Of a stretch of 64,000 nucleotides of DNA, positions 12,075 to 23,209 are shown one piece after another. Numbering within the stretch: the stretch's first letter is position 1; every line of letters starts with the position of its first letter. The translations under genes were made by a program, and so were the position numbers. The stretch comes from Centroberyx gerrardi (taxonomy: Eukaryota > Chordata > Actinopteri > Beryciformes > Berycidae): the NCBI RefSeq assembly GCF_048128805.1, contig NC_136019.1, positions 17,629,381 through 17,693,380 of the forward strand, given 5' to 3'. The notes below the pieces were generated by a model. That model searched no databases and was not told the origin of the DNA. It saw only the letters and a list, made by a program, of their open reading frames with translations.

Positions 12075-13652
12075 ATGATGACCTATACCTTGGTAACAGC
12101 TTTACTTCTCTGGAACCTGAGTAAGTACTGATATTCAATTATTCTCAACACTAACTGCATTGCTAACTTCTCATCAATAAAGTAGCCCAGCAGAATTAAA
12201 ACTTATTAATTACCAATTAATAACTTAATTTAGAGGAATTGTTTAGGTTCCTGTTGCGTCATCAACCTATGAATAAATCAGTTGTTCTCTCTGGTGTTTG
12301 TTTCAGGCTGGATCCCTGTCTCGGTTTCTGAGTCTCAGACTGTGGAGGTCCAGCCTGGTGAAGAAGTCACGTTGATGTGCACCAAAATTTCCAGTTCTTC
12401 CACTTACTCAGAGTGGTTCAGATTGGTCAAGAGATCCAAACCCTGCTGCATCTCCACTATGTATGGCTCAAAAGACACTTCATTCTGTGATGGTTTTAAA
12501 AATGGCAAATTTGAAATGACATCCAATGTCTCCACTGTTTTTCTCAAAATCAAGCAAGTGGATTTATCTGACTCTGGACTTTATTTCTGTGGGTTTTATC
12601 TAAGCGGACACACAGTCATTGTCAATGCAACTTATTTAAAGGTTCAAGGTAAGATCATCATTAAGTCTTGTCTGTCTTTTGGTTTTGTCTTTCTCATAAT
12701 GCTTACTGTATATCTCAAATACTCGCAGTAGCCTCAAACATCAATATATAGATAAAAGGTAACTAATATGTGGCCTACTTCATCATTGTCAAAATAGGAT
12801 TATATGTTATACAGTCTAAATAAAATCAAGATGAAGTTTTATTGTTATCTTTTTTGAAGGCAATGCTGAATTTGTTGACGAAGTGGATGACAAGTCTAAA
12901 AGTAAGATTCTCACTCCCTCTCATAAAGATTTCTTTCATTGTGCAGGTTGCTATTTGTCAATTGTTTGAAGGTAAAAGAGCAGTCAGTTTTGTCCATTTT
13001 AGCATTAGCCAGGTCTAAAACCACTAGAAGGGAGTTCAGAGTCTAATTTAATAATCCTTAGTTCTTGTAGAAGAGCCTGATGGAATAACAAGCCTGGCTT
13101 CTGTGATCCTGGGTGGTGTGACTGTTTTCCTTGTTATGGTCATCGTTGGTCTGGTTCTCAAAATCAGGCAACTTCACACAGGTACTTTCTGAGAGCTATA
13201 TGTCATATTTTATTCTCTTTTAATTTGTGTAAATATAATGGACAAATCCAAAAGTCACTGCTGCACCAAAATGCATTGACAACAGCAATGTTTTTGGACA
13301 ATGATAATTAACTGACTGGACTGATTCTGTCTGTTATTTAGCTGCTGAAGAAGAAATGCAGGCACAAACAAGCAAGGTGAATCCAATTTTAAGATTTATT
13401 TTTAAATGGTCTATGGTTTAAAAGGTGCTGGAATCATTTCAAGTCATGATTATGCTACTAAAGATGTTTGTTACTCTGACAAACTCAGCTACGTGAGATG
13501 TGTGTGATTGTGTGTACTCTTATTTACAGAATCTGGACTCAGATGAGCTGAAGTACGCAGCACTGAGTTTCCATCCAAAACCAAAGAGAAGCAGGAGGCC
13601 CGCATCAGAGAAAGAGGTGGAACCTAATGTTGTGTATGCTGCCACCAGATAG
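12075..13652 (+). CDS. Ig-receptor copy 2: single V domain, ITIM-bearing membrane protein
   Basis: Six exons: 12075-12120, 12307-12648, 12860-12901, 13071-13181, 13342-13376 and 13530-13652 encode about 232 residues without interruption. All splice sites are GT-AG. The V domain has the canonical disulfide pair (TLMC ... LYFC), Trp in SEWFRL, and the extra cysteines PCC and FCDG. Two N-glycosylation sites present in the sister copies are missing here (NIS is KIS, NRS is KRS); SNVS and NATY remain. The connector is acidic (EFVDEVDDKSK). The transmembrane exon has about 25 hydrophobic residues from [11 protein letters not shown] on. The tail carries the ITIM LKYAAL and the variant VVYAAT. The juxtamembrane exon (AAEEEMQAQTSK) differs from that of copies 4-8. 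The leader reads LLLWNLS. A poly(A) signal lies at 13742. Role inferred: inhibitory leukocyte receptor that recruits SH2 phosphatases. Confidence 0.88.
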
Positions 13653-14228
13653 GACCATGAAGACACTGGAAATGCAGCTCAGGGTGGAACTGATGCTTTG
13701 TTGCACTATTCTTGTTTTATTGTCACTGGGGAAATTTTTTTAATAAAGATCCAATGTTAATGCAAAATTTGCATCCTCTTGCTAGTGCTGAGGTTTGATT
13801 CTCACCTGTTTATTTATCTTTCTCTCTCTCACTCAAACTAAATCTTCCTCTAATTTTGCCTAGCTTAGACCTCAATCAGATAGCAAAAGAATATGATTGA
13901 TGTGTGACAGAGGAGGGGCCAGTATCGCTGTCCAAATTCCCTTATAGAGAGTGTTAGATGGGCGTCTGCAGCAGGGGAGGAGCAAGTTAGGTAGACATCA
14001 CTTCTTTGACAGGAAGAGACAGCACAGTGTGGCCTGAGAACAACTGAAGTGAAAACCATGAGGCCTGTCATGTCAAAGCTTTGTAACGGGTCAAAGGAAG
14101 CAGTGAATACTGACGTACTTGCTTCTGTTATGTAAACAAAATATGGCCAGTCTCTACATTTGTGTTGAAGTTCTGACATCAGTGTATAAATGGTATTCTA
14201 TAGCGTTTGTATCTGTTATTGAATATTT
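13653..14228 (-). repeat. 3' flank block with antisense open frame, conserved in every unit
   Basis: Downstream of each copy lies a block that stays open on the minus strand for 83-104 codons: 13865-14179, 28961-29260, 34256-34570, 44196-44501, 49315-49566, 57141-57395 and 62618-62872. The translations share SFDMTGLMVFTSVV and SDVYLTCSSPAADAHLTL. No domain is recognised. The conservation may simply reflect recent duplication. An exon or leader of an opposing gene is conceivable, but no GT donor follows the MTGLMVFTSVV segment, so I do not call a gene. Confidence 0.5.
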
Positions 14229-14394
14229 TCCCCATGGATGTGAAGGATTTCTGGGCGAGATCCATGTCTGAACCAGTAGACACTGTGTTCTCCATCACAG
14301 GTCCCAGTTTGTACTGTACAGTTCAGAGTCACAGAGGCTCCTGGCTGGACGGACTCAGACACTGGCTGCTGGACAATCTCTATGAGGTTTGTTC
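14229..14394 (-). pseudogene. Antisense fragment of a different V-type immune receptor (NITR-like)
   Basis: On the minus strand, a TTTCAG acceptor (14395-14400) opens into a reading frame with IEIVQQPVSESVQPGASVTL, then NCTVQTGTCDGEHSVYWFRH. This is a textbook first half of a V-set domain: first cysteine in LNC, Trp in VYWFRH, and an extra CDG cysteine. It is clearly distinct from the array genes. It stops at about 14229, where the shared 3' flank of the unit resumes, so the breakpoint cut the exon in half. The missing half, donor, leader and tail were not found nearby. The wording of the motif resembles teleost novel immune-type receptors. It is a relic, not an expressed gene. Confidence 0.75.
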
Positions 14395-14400
14395 CTGAAA

Positions 14401-15649
14401 CCACAGGAAATAAATTAGCAAAGAAGCTGTTGAACCTAAATGAAAACAGTGACTGTAATATTCCTTATATAACTCTGCTTGGCCTTTCTAATATTTTTAT
14501 CTTATTGGGCAAATAAATATCTTATTTAATTTTAGCTATTCTTCTTCTGCTGTTCTGTTACCTTGAGTAATAGCTAATGTTGATCCGAATATACCAATAA
14601 ATGTATCTGTATTGAAACGTGACTGTCTTTTATGTGCTGAATCAGTTACATGGCACTGATGCCTATGAAGTCAATTCAAAATTAATGGTCATCAATCTGA
14701 AAATGACATTCTTTAAAATATAAATCCCTGTCTTTATGGAGACACTAGGTTTTAATCTGACAGCAGCACATCAATGCAATCATCATATGGCTCTGGGGCT
14801 GGTGTTGACAACTATCTTAAGTGTTCGATTAACTCTGATGGGTGTGGACACTAGAATACTGTCAATTTTTACACTTTCAGTTAAATTAACACTGGAGAGT
14901 TTTCTGCGAGTGACTTCTATGATCATACGATAAAGGTCCCATATTCTACACTTTCCAGTGTTTTATTTTATGTTTTGAGGTCCATTCAAAGCTGTGTGTG
15001 TGGTGTCATGTACCAAAAACACCCTCAATCCATTTTTACACGTTCATTTTCCAGCATCTTTCTGAGCCTTACCAAGAACAGGCTGTTTCTGTCGCTATGC
15101 CTTTAGGGCTCATTAATATTAACAAGCCCTCTGTTCTGATTGGCTAACCGTTTCAAGAGTGAAACATGAGACACCGCAGAGCCGGCAGCTGCAGACAGCG
15201 AGAGGCAGGGAAAACCCTCCGTTAATAAACAATGACACCCGCTCAAACGCTTTGAAAAAAACATTTTGTTAAACTATTATTTCTTACAAAAATGATAATG
15301 AGCGAATCTTTGTGATGCCACAAAGTTACAGAAGTCCAAACGGCTCATTTAGAGGCTTGATTATCTAATATGGATTGTGTGGATTTAGTTGGCTACCGTC
15401 CTTTTGATACTTTCACAGTGTTTAGGTAGCACAATGGTAATTCTAATACCATACACCTATTTGACAATTTATGGAAAAAAAACTATTTTTTAAAATTCTT
15501 TTATTGTATATTTATATCAAAATCACATTTTTACATCTATATTTTCAGTTGATGGAATAGATTTATATACTGTCATAGGTTTTATAAGGCAATTTTAAAT
15601 TTTAAAAATTACCATTGCGTGAAACCATACCAGTATACCCAAAAAGATC
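14401..15649. other. Intergenic, with repeat remnants
   Basis: 14930-15180 resembles a common fish interspersed repeat (AAGGTCCCATATTCTACAC start). 15425-15640 ends in ACCATTGCGTGAAACCATAC, which looks like the terminus of a MITE. The rest is AT-rich with no gene seen. Confidence 0.4.
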
Positions 15650-16080
15650 GCCCAGCACTACCTACAAGAAACAATGCACGGAAATTGATATCAGCATTCC
15701 AGCTTTGAATTGTCTCAGTGCAGCAGAATATAACATGATGCCACTTGTCATTACTGCTATGGCTTTGAATGTCACTCTCACTCCCCTGGGACCCTCTGAC
15801 CCCTTAATGTTTCTCTTTTTTTAGTCCAGTGGTGTTTGGTTGTTGGTACTGTGTGGCTGCCAGGGTCCTTATTATTTTAGATTGGATTGGCATCTTTTAC
15901 AAAAAACACAACACAGAGTTAACGGCGTTACATCAGCATTCCTCAGACGGAGAGCACTACCACTAGACAGGGTTTTCCAGTGACGAGGAGCTAGCTACAG
16001 TCTTGCTACACTAGTAAGTAAACTCTTGATACCATTACTATGCTAGTCAGTGTTAGCATGCTAGCTAGCCAGCAAGGTAA
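15650..16080. repeat. Left part of the duplicated copy-1 upstream region
   Basis: Matches 5003-5180 and 5745-6036. It ends in TAA (16078-16080), the target duplication of the Harbinger element. Confidence 0.8.
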
Positions 16081-16423
16081 GGCTGGCTTTACACGGTGAA
16101 ACTTTCACGCAACTAGTTGCAGGTTGCAAATTGCATGAAACATAATTTCCATGCAACTTGACAGTTACACGAAGCAATTCAAAAATAATCTAGTCTCATG
16201 CAACACGATTTAATAGTTTATTTCACTAAAATTAGCTAGCTAGATAGGTAATTTTTCATCAGTTGTATTGTTTTCTCGCTAGATTATATCAAGCGGGAAG
16301 TGTCATTGTAACTACATTTGCATCTTTGTATCTTATTTCGTATCGTTTTCTCGCTGGATAATATCAATTCGGACGTGTTGCATCGCTTTTTCTTCTGGCA
16401 CTGGCTGGCTACTTTGTTTCATA

Positions 16424-18224
16424 ATGGCTGTCCCGGAGAATAGGAAGAGAGCTATCGGTGCATTAATGCTTATTGATATGCTGGAGGAAAAAACACGACC
16501 TAAAAAGGCTAAACGTCTGTGGGTGAAGGACTGGCTACTCAAAAGAGAGACCAATGGATCATTTCACACTCTATTCAAGGAGCTCGATCCAATGAGCCTC
16601 CGGTGAGTGCATTCTCCCTTTGATTCAAGGAAAATAAATAAATAAATAGCTCTTTGTTGCCACCTTGTGACATCAGTATGAAATTGTAGCTTGACGTGAT
16701 TGTATTGTAGATAACAGCTCTGATTCTCATCAAAACTTTATATTAAAGCATTAGTGAACATTTGTTTCTAAACAGTTATGTGACCACTATACTTCACAAC
16801 ATGTTAATATTATTTTGTTTTTAACCCATGTAGATCCTGGCTCCGCATGGATCAGAGTACATTCCAGGCTCTGCTAAGTATGGTGGCACCTCACATCACA
16901 AAAACAGACACAGTGATGAGGGAGACCGTCAGCGCTGCAGAGAGACTGGCTGTCACCCTCAGATTTGTGGCAACAGGGGAATCATATGCATCTCTGTCGT
17001 TTGCATTTAGAATAAGTGGTCCTGCCATCTCTGCCATTGTGATTGAGACCTGCAACGCAATCTACAAGGTCTTTTTCCCCCACAATTTTTAACAACTAAT
17101 TTTGTGTAATATTTTGAGCCAAAGCACACATTAACCCTTAAATCAAGAAATTGAATGGGAATATTGTTAATAGAAGAAAAAAAAAAACTAACAGAGGTAT
17201 TGTTGGTTATACTGTATACCGGGATGCATATCTGACTTATAACGATTTGTCTTTCCATCTATGTGCACAAGGTCCTGAGGCCAGTCTATCTGAAAGTGCC
17301 CAGCAGCGGTCCTGAATGGAGAGCAATTGCCCAGGGCTTTGAGGAACAGTGGCAATTTCCCAACTGTTTGGGTGCACTGGATGGGAAGCACATTGTAATG
17401 CAGTCGCCTAAACATAGCGGGTCTCATTTCCGCAACTACAAGGGCACCAACTCAGTCGTGCTCATGGCTCTTGTGGATGCAGACCTAAGATTCATCTACG
17501 TGGATGTGGGCACCAACGGCAGAGTCAGTGATGGTGGTGTATGGAACAAGAGCAACCTTGGGACAGCTCTCCAGAGAGGGACCCTCCGGCTACCAGACCC
17601 AAAACCTCTGCCATCCAGGACCACACCAGTGCCTTATGTGGTGGTAGCTGATGAAGCATTTGCCCTGAAGACAAATGTGATGAAGCCTTATAACAGGGCA
17701 CACCTCAACAGAGAGACCAGAGTTTTCAACTACAGGTCAGTTTTTCACATTAACTTGACTGTATTGTAGTATTTGTGTTAGAAATTTTACTCTGATGACC
17801 AGGATAATTGTGATGCTTTACGTGATTTTATGTTTTGTTCAGGCTTTCGAGAGCGAGGAGATGTGTGGAAAATGCCTTTGGCATCATGGCCAATCGGTGG
17901 AGGGTGTTCCACACCGTTATCCTCCTGGAGCCAGAGAAAGTCAGGGATCTGGTTCTTGCTGCTGTGGCACTGCACAACTACCTCCGGAGCCAGAGGAGCA
18001 CCCGTCAGGTCTACACCCCACCTGAGCTGATGGACAGGGAGGATGTTGTCAGTGGAGAAGTGATCCCTGGGGAGTGGCGTCTGGATGCACCTGCACATTC
18101 TATGCTACGTGTTAGATCAGCCTGCAACAACTACACCACAGCAGCAAAGGAGGTCAGGGAGGAGTTAAAGAACTTCTTCAACAATGAGGGCGCTGTCAGC
18201 TGGCAAGCAAACCTGAACCACTGA
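16424..18224 (+). CDS. Harbinger DDE transposase (HARBI1-like nuclease)
   Basis: Four exons (16424-16602, 16834-17068, 17272-17735, 17843-18224) join in frame, all GT-AG, to give about 419 residues. Exon 2 begins with the family-typical SWLRMDQSTFQALLSMVAP. The catalytic triad is visible: Asp175 in GALDGKHI, Asp265 in VVVADEAFAL, and Glu302 in RRCVENAFGIM. The following NRWRVF ... ALHNYL is the usual C-terminal signature of DDE_Tnp_4. The length is normal for the family. No stop or frameshift was found, so the gene could be recently active. It would act in the nucleus together with the element's MADF protein. Confidence 0.9.
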
Positions 18225-18571
18225 AGACATCAGATTCCTGAATCCTTTGTAAATAATGTAAATATTAATCATCAGTATGAATAAAAACAGTATTGACTAC
18301 AAACTTTTGTTTTGTAATTTCCCTCATTCTTGCTGTATTAATGTCAATTGCTGCTATGCTGATAAACTGTTAAACAGTTTCACTCTGGGGGAAAAATAAA
18401 TAAATAATCCAGAATTTTGGAAAAATAATTATTTAATAAATAAATTAGAATACAAAGTGTTAAATAAATAACAAATAACATACAAAGAAGATGAAACCTA
18501 TTAACGTTACAGAAGGGGAGACAGATGTGGTCCTGGACGAGCTTGCTGCTCTACTCAGTCAACTTTACATT

Positions 18572-20204
18572 TCACTCATTACCCAAGTCATTAAAAAGGT
18601 GTTTCAACATAACCTGCTGAATCTCAGCTTTGCAGAGCTCCCTGTTCCGAAACCCCATGCCCTTCAGAGTTTCAGCAACATATTTGCCAAAGGTATCAGT
18701 GGGATCTACTACTGTTGGCCGCTGCAGACAACTAAGTATGCTACTATAAATTTCCATCTTGGTGGCATCATTCTCTTTATTATCATCTGCTCTTCTTTTG
18801 CTTTTTTTTGGTGTTGGTGCTTCAGGGGTTGTCAAGCTGGAGTCACTGGTACTTGGACCGCTGTTGGCACTGGTGTCCCCATGATCCTGTTTACCCTCTT
18901 CCTCCTATAAAATGATATATAAAAATATATAAAATGAAGTGTTCAGTGGTGGCTGTGTCAGGATTATGTCCAGAAAGGGCTTAAAGTCATTCAAATACTG
19001 GTGTAAACACCCCTAAAAAGGATCTGAGATGTTATCTCCCCAAACTAGAGCTGTTGGCAGTTTGAGAAAAAAGACTACTACAATACTTCTTATTTACACC
19101 AGTGTTTAAATATGTCTTCAAAATCTCTCTAGAGGGATGCCAGGAATGTCTCCCATCTGCATAGATGCCTACTCTCCAAGCTTGTCTCCAGAACCGGGTT
19201 TGTGCTCCATGTTGTCCTGGCTTGGCCCCACTTTAAACACATCCCTCAGAAACTGCATCTGACTGAAGTGGACCCAGCATGGCACATATACAGTATCAGT
19301 CCCAGCACCAGATCGCTGTGAGCTTTCCACTTTCTTGGCCTCACGGTTGAAGATGGTCCTCATGTTGTGGAACTTGTCTTTAACGTCTGTGCCTGTTAAG
19401 TAAAGTTAGATAACGTTAGCTGGATACAACCAGAAAAGGCCAGCTAGATGACTACCTACTGTGAAGTACTATTATTTTATTTATTTATTTAGCCTATATT
19501 TATTTATATGAATGTGGTTCTTGTCTGTTTGTCCAGTTTTTATCTGTCCTTTGTTTAGCCTACTGATGCACATTACTGTAGCCCTAATCGAAATTGCCCC
19601 AAGGGAATACAGTTGTATATTTCACATCATGTTTCAGCTCAATGTTAATCATTTCACCTAGGCTAGTGGGTTACCTTTTTGATTACTTTATCACACATCA
19701 TAACATTTGTAAATTCATGTTTTAAGTAGCCACTTACGGTTGTAGCTGATGCCTCGCTCATCCTGTCCAAGTAGAGCAGCAAGTTCATCCAGGACCGCAT
19801 CTCTGTCTCCCCTTCTGTAATAGGTTTCATCCTTCGGGTCCCAAAGGAATCTCCGCTCTGTGTAAAATTAAGCGGGTGTCAAGAGAGGAGGAATTTAATA
19901 ACCTAACGCTATATAGATTGCGATAACAGCAGCAGATTTCAGAAGATTAGCTAACAAAACAGACAACAAACGTTAGCAAAATGTTCAAACAACCGTCATG
20001 TTAACGTTAACTAAGCTAGCAGTAACGTTAGCCACCGGCTAACTGCAATTTAAACAAAATGTATCTAGCTCACGTTTGTTGACATGGCTCAGCTGTTTGA
20101 CAAAATGAAAAACTTTAGCATTACCAACCTTGCATGAAGTCTATGAGGATAATCTCCTTCTGAAGCGTCCAAGAGACCATATTCTGTTTTATTATTTTGT
20201 TCAT
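18572..20204 (-). CDS. Harbinger accessory MADF/Myb-like DNA-binding protein
   Basis: Minus-strand exons: 20204-20129 (MNKIIKQNMVSWTLQKEIIL), 19857-19738 (FLWDPKDETYYRRGDRDAVL), 19392-19173 (KDKFHNMRTIFNREAKKVES, then VYVPCWVHFSQMQFLRDVF) and a last exon from about 18904 to the stop at 18572. The first three form a MADF domain, with the spaced tryptophans and MRTIFNREAKK typical of the second Harbinger protein, which imports the transposase and binds the termini in related elements. The last exon has a basic stretch (PKKSKRRADDN) that could be a nuclear localisation signal. The splice phase between the third and last exon does not fit with the sites I chose, so either another small exon exists or there is a small indel. 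It converges on the transposase gene. Confidence 0.72.
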
Positions 20205-20526
20205 GGTGATAAGCCGTTGTCGCGTTTAAATTAATCAGTTGAAATCGGTTGAAATCATCAACGGTAATTTGCCTAGCTCACGTTCGTTTGTTGACATGGC
20301 TCAGCTGTTTGACGTCGTCATGTGACACGTTATCAGCGTTTTGATTGGCTGTTGCGTGAAACTAGTTTCACAAAGTTGAGAGTTTTGCAACTGTTGCGGC
20401 TGAGTTTCAGACAAATTTCAAGTGCGTTGCAGAGGGCTTTACACCATGCAACTCAATTGCAACTTAGTTTCACCTAAGTTTCAACCAACTAAAGTTGCGT
20501 GAAAGTTTCACCGTGTAAAGCCAGCC

Positions 20527-21302
20527 TAAGGTTTTGCTAAAGACAAACATTCTGTTTACATTCTGAGGCCTATATTTTTGTAATTCCTCCGCACAGCCAC
20601 GAAAGGGAGCACACAAACATAAATCAAGTAGAAATCGTAGTTTGTTTTAAGTAACCCCCCCCCCACACACACACACACACACACTTAAATTAATTTTGGT
20701 CTGCAATTAGGCTCTAGATATACAGTGGACAGAAGCACTGTCAGTAAGTCTCTCTTGAGGTGTTATGTGGTACTACCAGTGGCTAAAGTATGCTTTCTTT
20801 GCCTTACATTTAATGGGGGCTAGACTGAGAAAAAGAGCGAGGCTGGCTATATTTCACCTCTGTCTCACATACTGTAAAACAAATTGTTCCGTCTGTCACA
20901 AAGACTGTGGCAGCCAACAGTTAGGGGTGTCTTCATATGCCCGTCTACTGTACAATGGTGAACTGCAGGTCTGTTAAGCGGATGAGTGAAGATACTGTCT
21001 GCTGTTCTTTGTGGCAACTTAAGGTTTTGTCTCAAATTGCATCTGATACAGACATACAGTAAGATGGCATCATCAGATTTAAATGTTGAATTTCCTACGA
21101 CAACTCTGAAAGAGGTAGTTTTTAAAGCCGAGGTTAGCAAACCTTAGAAGTAGCTTCTCTGTTCTGTTGAGAGTAGATCTGACTTTTTTCAACAGGCTTG
21201 TATTTTTGGGATTGTGTGCTTGAATTATCAAGTCACATGGGCTGAAGAATAACTTTGTCTCGTACGATATGATGTCGCATTAACACTGTTTTCAAAACGC
21301 AT
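20527..21302. repeat. Right part of the duplicated copy-1 upstream region, without a gene
   Basis: Continues the match to 6037-6505 up to TTTTCAAAACGCATT (21302). There it departs, just before the promoter and leader exon that follow in copy 1. 20630-20890 is extra relative to copy 1 and includes a C-rich/(CA)n tract at 20655-20684. Confidence 0.75.
20655..20684. repeat. C-tract followed by (CA)n microsatellite
   Basis: A run of C followed by about ten CA dinucleotides. Confidence 0.9.
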
Positions 21303-23209
21303 TCCAGTGTTCTCCTAGAATGGAGTTGTAGCAGCGGAGGTGTAAAATAGCTGATATATCCTATCCATAAACACAAATTGTCACTTATTGAGCCAAGCAA
21401 GCCAATGTCTAAGAAAACATACAGTGAAGCCAGAGCCACTTTGTCAGACAAGCTTGTTCTGAAGAACAAAAAAAAAAAACAGGTTGCCAGTCGCGTTCAA
21501 ATGTTTCAGCACCGAGGCGGTTCAGCACCACAGCGACACCACCACACAGACAGCTGTCTATCGGCGGTGGTGCTGAACGCCGACAGGCCAGGTGCGTCTC
21601 AGTACCATGTCTTTCTTACACGGGAATAACATAAACATAAAATAGACACAGTGGTCTACAACACTATACTAGGGCTGCACGATTCTGGATAAAATGACAA
21701 TCTTGATTTTCTTGCTTAGAATTGAGATCACGATTGTCTCTCACGATTCTTAAGCAAAACCATTTTTATTATACATTTCTACTGCACTCTTTATGCCTGA
21801 TACAGACAGAAACAACAAAAGATATGATAATGACTGTAATGGGACTGTCATATCAACTTTGCGGGTCAAATGGGCTTCACACAGAGTACACACACAATGT
21901 ATAGATTAAATTCCAATGAAATTTAAATTGAATTAACGGTATTAAACTTCTCCAATCTCCAGCTGGTTTATCCTGCCATCTATACATTACATTCTGCGCA
22001 CACTGACTGCACAGTGCAGCGTTAAGTATAGCCTTAGTTACGAGTCTTTGGAAATTTACCGGGCAGTCGCAGGTTGAAAAAAACCTGACCCGCGCATCAC
22101 TAACAGTAGATAACTTGTAATCTGCTGCCCTACAAACGTTAACGGTAGGTAGCATCATTACCTTGTGGTATTTAAGTAATGTTAGTGGAATTAGGTAGTT
22201 GAATTGATAACCGTATGACAGTGCATTGAATTGAGTTCAAAACACGCGCTGTCGGCCTGTCAAAGATATGCGCTTGTTTTTTAACAGACAAAATAGCTTA
22301 ATTCAAATGCTTGATGAATCCAACACTTATCATAAAAACAATCAACTTACATCTCTCTTCTCTTATTTAGAACACAAGCTTTGAACAAGTGTTGTGTGTG
22401 TCTACTGTTCTCCGTCATGTCTCTCTCTGGAGTTGTTTTCCATCCTGCCGGTTTCTGCCCGCTCTGCATGTGCGCATTTCGTCACGTGGTGTAACACAGT
22501 GTTGCCACTTGTTAGGCGCGCTTGATTTTATGCAACGGGTGTCCCTAATGAACATGGCAGAATTTCGTTGTCATTTAGGAATGTGGTTGCATAGAGGTAT
22601 GAATCAAGCCACTCAGTAGGGGGGCCCCTACTGAGCGTGGGCCCTGGGGCGGTCGCCCCCTCTGCCCCCGCGGTCGCTCCGCTTATGTTCTTAAGTGTCC
22701 TTTTTTCCAGAATTAACTTGCATCACCACACTGTTGTATTATCAAACAGTGTTAATTTACTTAAATGTAATGACATTTTCAATGATAAAATAACTTACAT
22801 TTATGACGTTTCTTTAAGGGAATCCTATCCAAATAATATGTAACGTTAATATCTCTGTGAGGGAATCTGTCAGTTGTCTTTGAGATTGACAGCTTTCGCG
22901 CGTCACGGTGGCCCTCACGCATAGTCAGGACCGCCTCCAGGAAGAAGAAAACAATCACTGCATGTGGAATACCTACTATCTTTGTATCAAGATGGATCTT
23001 CCAAATGTTGTTTATTTCACAGATATGGGTTTCCTTGCATATTCTTATCAAACGATTGCGTTTGCTGTAACGTTACTGTGCGATACTCACGTGAAGTTGC
23101 AGGACTGTTTTCCCTTCGGCGAATGATAATCCTGAATCCGTGATCAGCATTGCTTGCTTCATTGTTGACATCTACCCGGTGCTTGTTGTTATAATCGTTG
23201 TGCTGACAT
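21303..23209. other. Intergenic, repeat remnants, no gene seen
   Basis: 21513-21587 has a short inverted repeat (GGTTCAGCACCAC with GTGGTGCTGAACGCC). 21671 starts a hAT-like terminus TAGGGCTGCACGATTCTGG. 22120-22215 is a copy of the dispersed block with GGTATTTAAGTAA. 22500-22610 is shared with 3713-3800. 22618-22680 is GC-rich. Frames here are short and without domains. Confidence 0.45.

Larger units (their letters stand above)
16081..20526 (+). mobile_element. Apparently complete PIF/Harbinger transposon
   Basis: The left end GGCTGGCTTTACACGGTGAA is the exact inverse of the right end (20507-20526), and the inverted similarity continues inward (AACTTTCACGCAACT). TAA duplicates flank it (16078-16080, 20527-20529), the 3-bp target size of this superfamily. 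The paralogous segment near 6040 shows the uninterrupted site (AAGGTTAGGTTTTGC). Length is 4446 bp. It carries the two genes expected of an autonomous Harbinger: a DDE transposase on + and a MADF/Myb-like protein on -, arranged convergently. Secondary tracts rich in TTGCAACT-type motifs lie inside both ends. Confidence 0.92.

Noticed and set aside
17787-18098. Minus-strand and alternative plus-strand frames over the Harbinger transposase
   Set aside because: They are shadows of transposase exon 4, whose frame carries the catalytic glutamate.
18491-18910. 139-codon plus-strand frame with a hydrophobic end
   Set aside because: It is the complement of the last MADF exon. The minus strand has the splice acceptor and the family-like basic tail.
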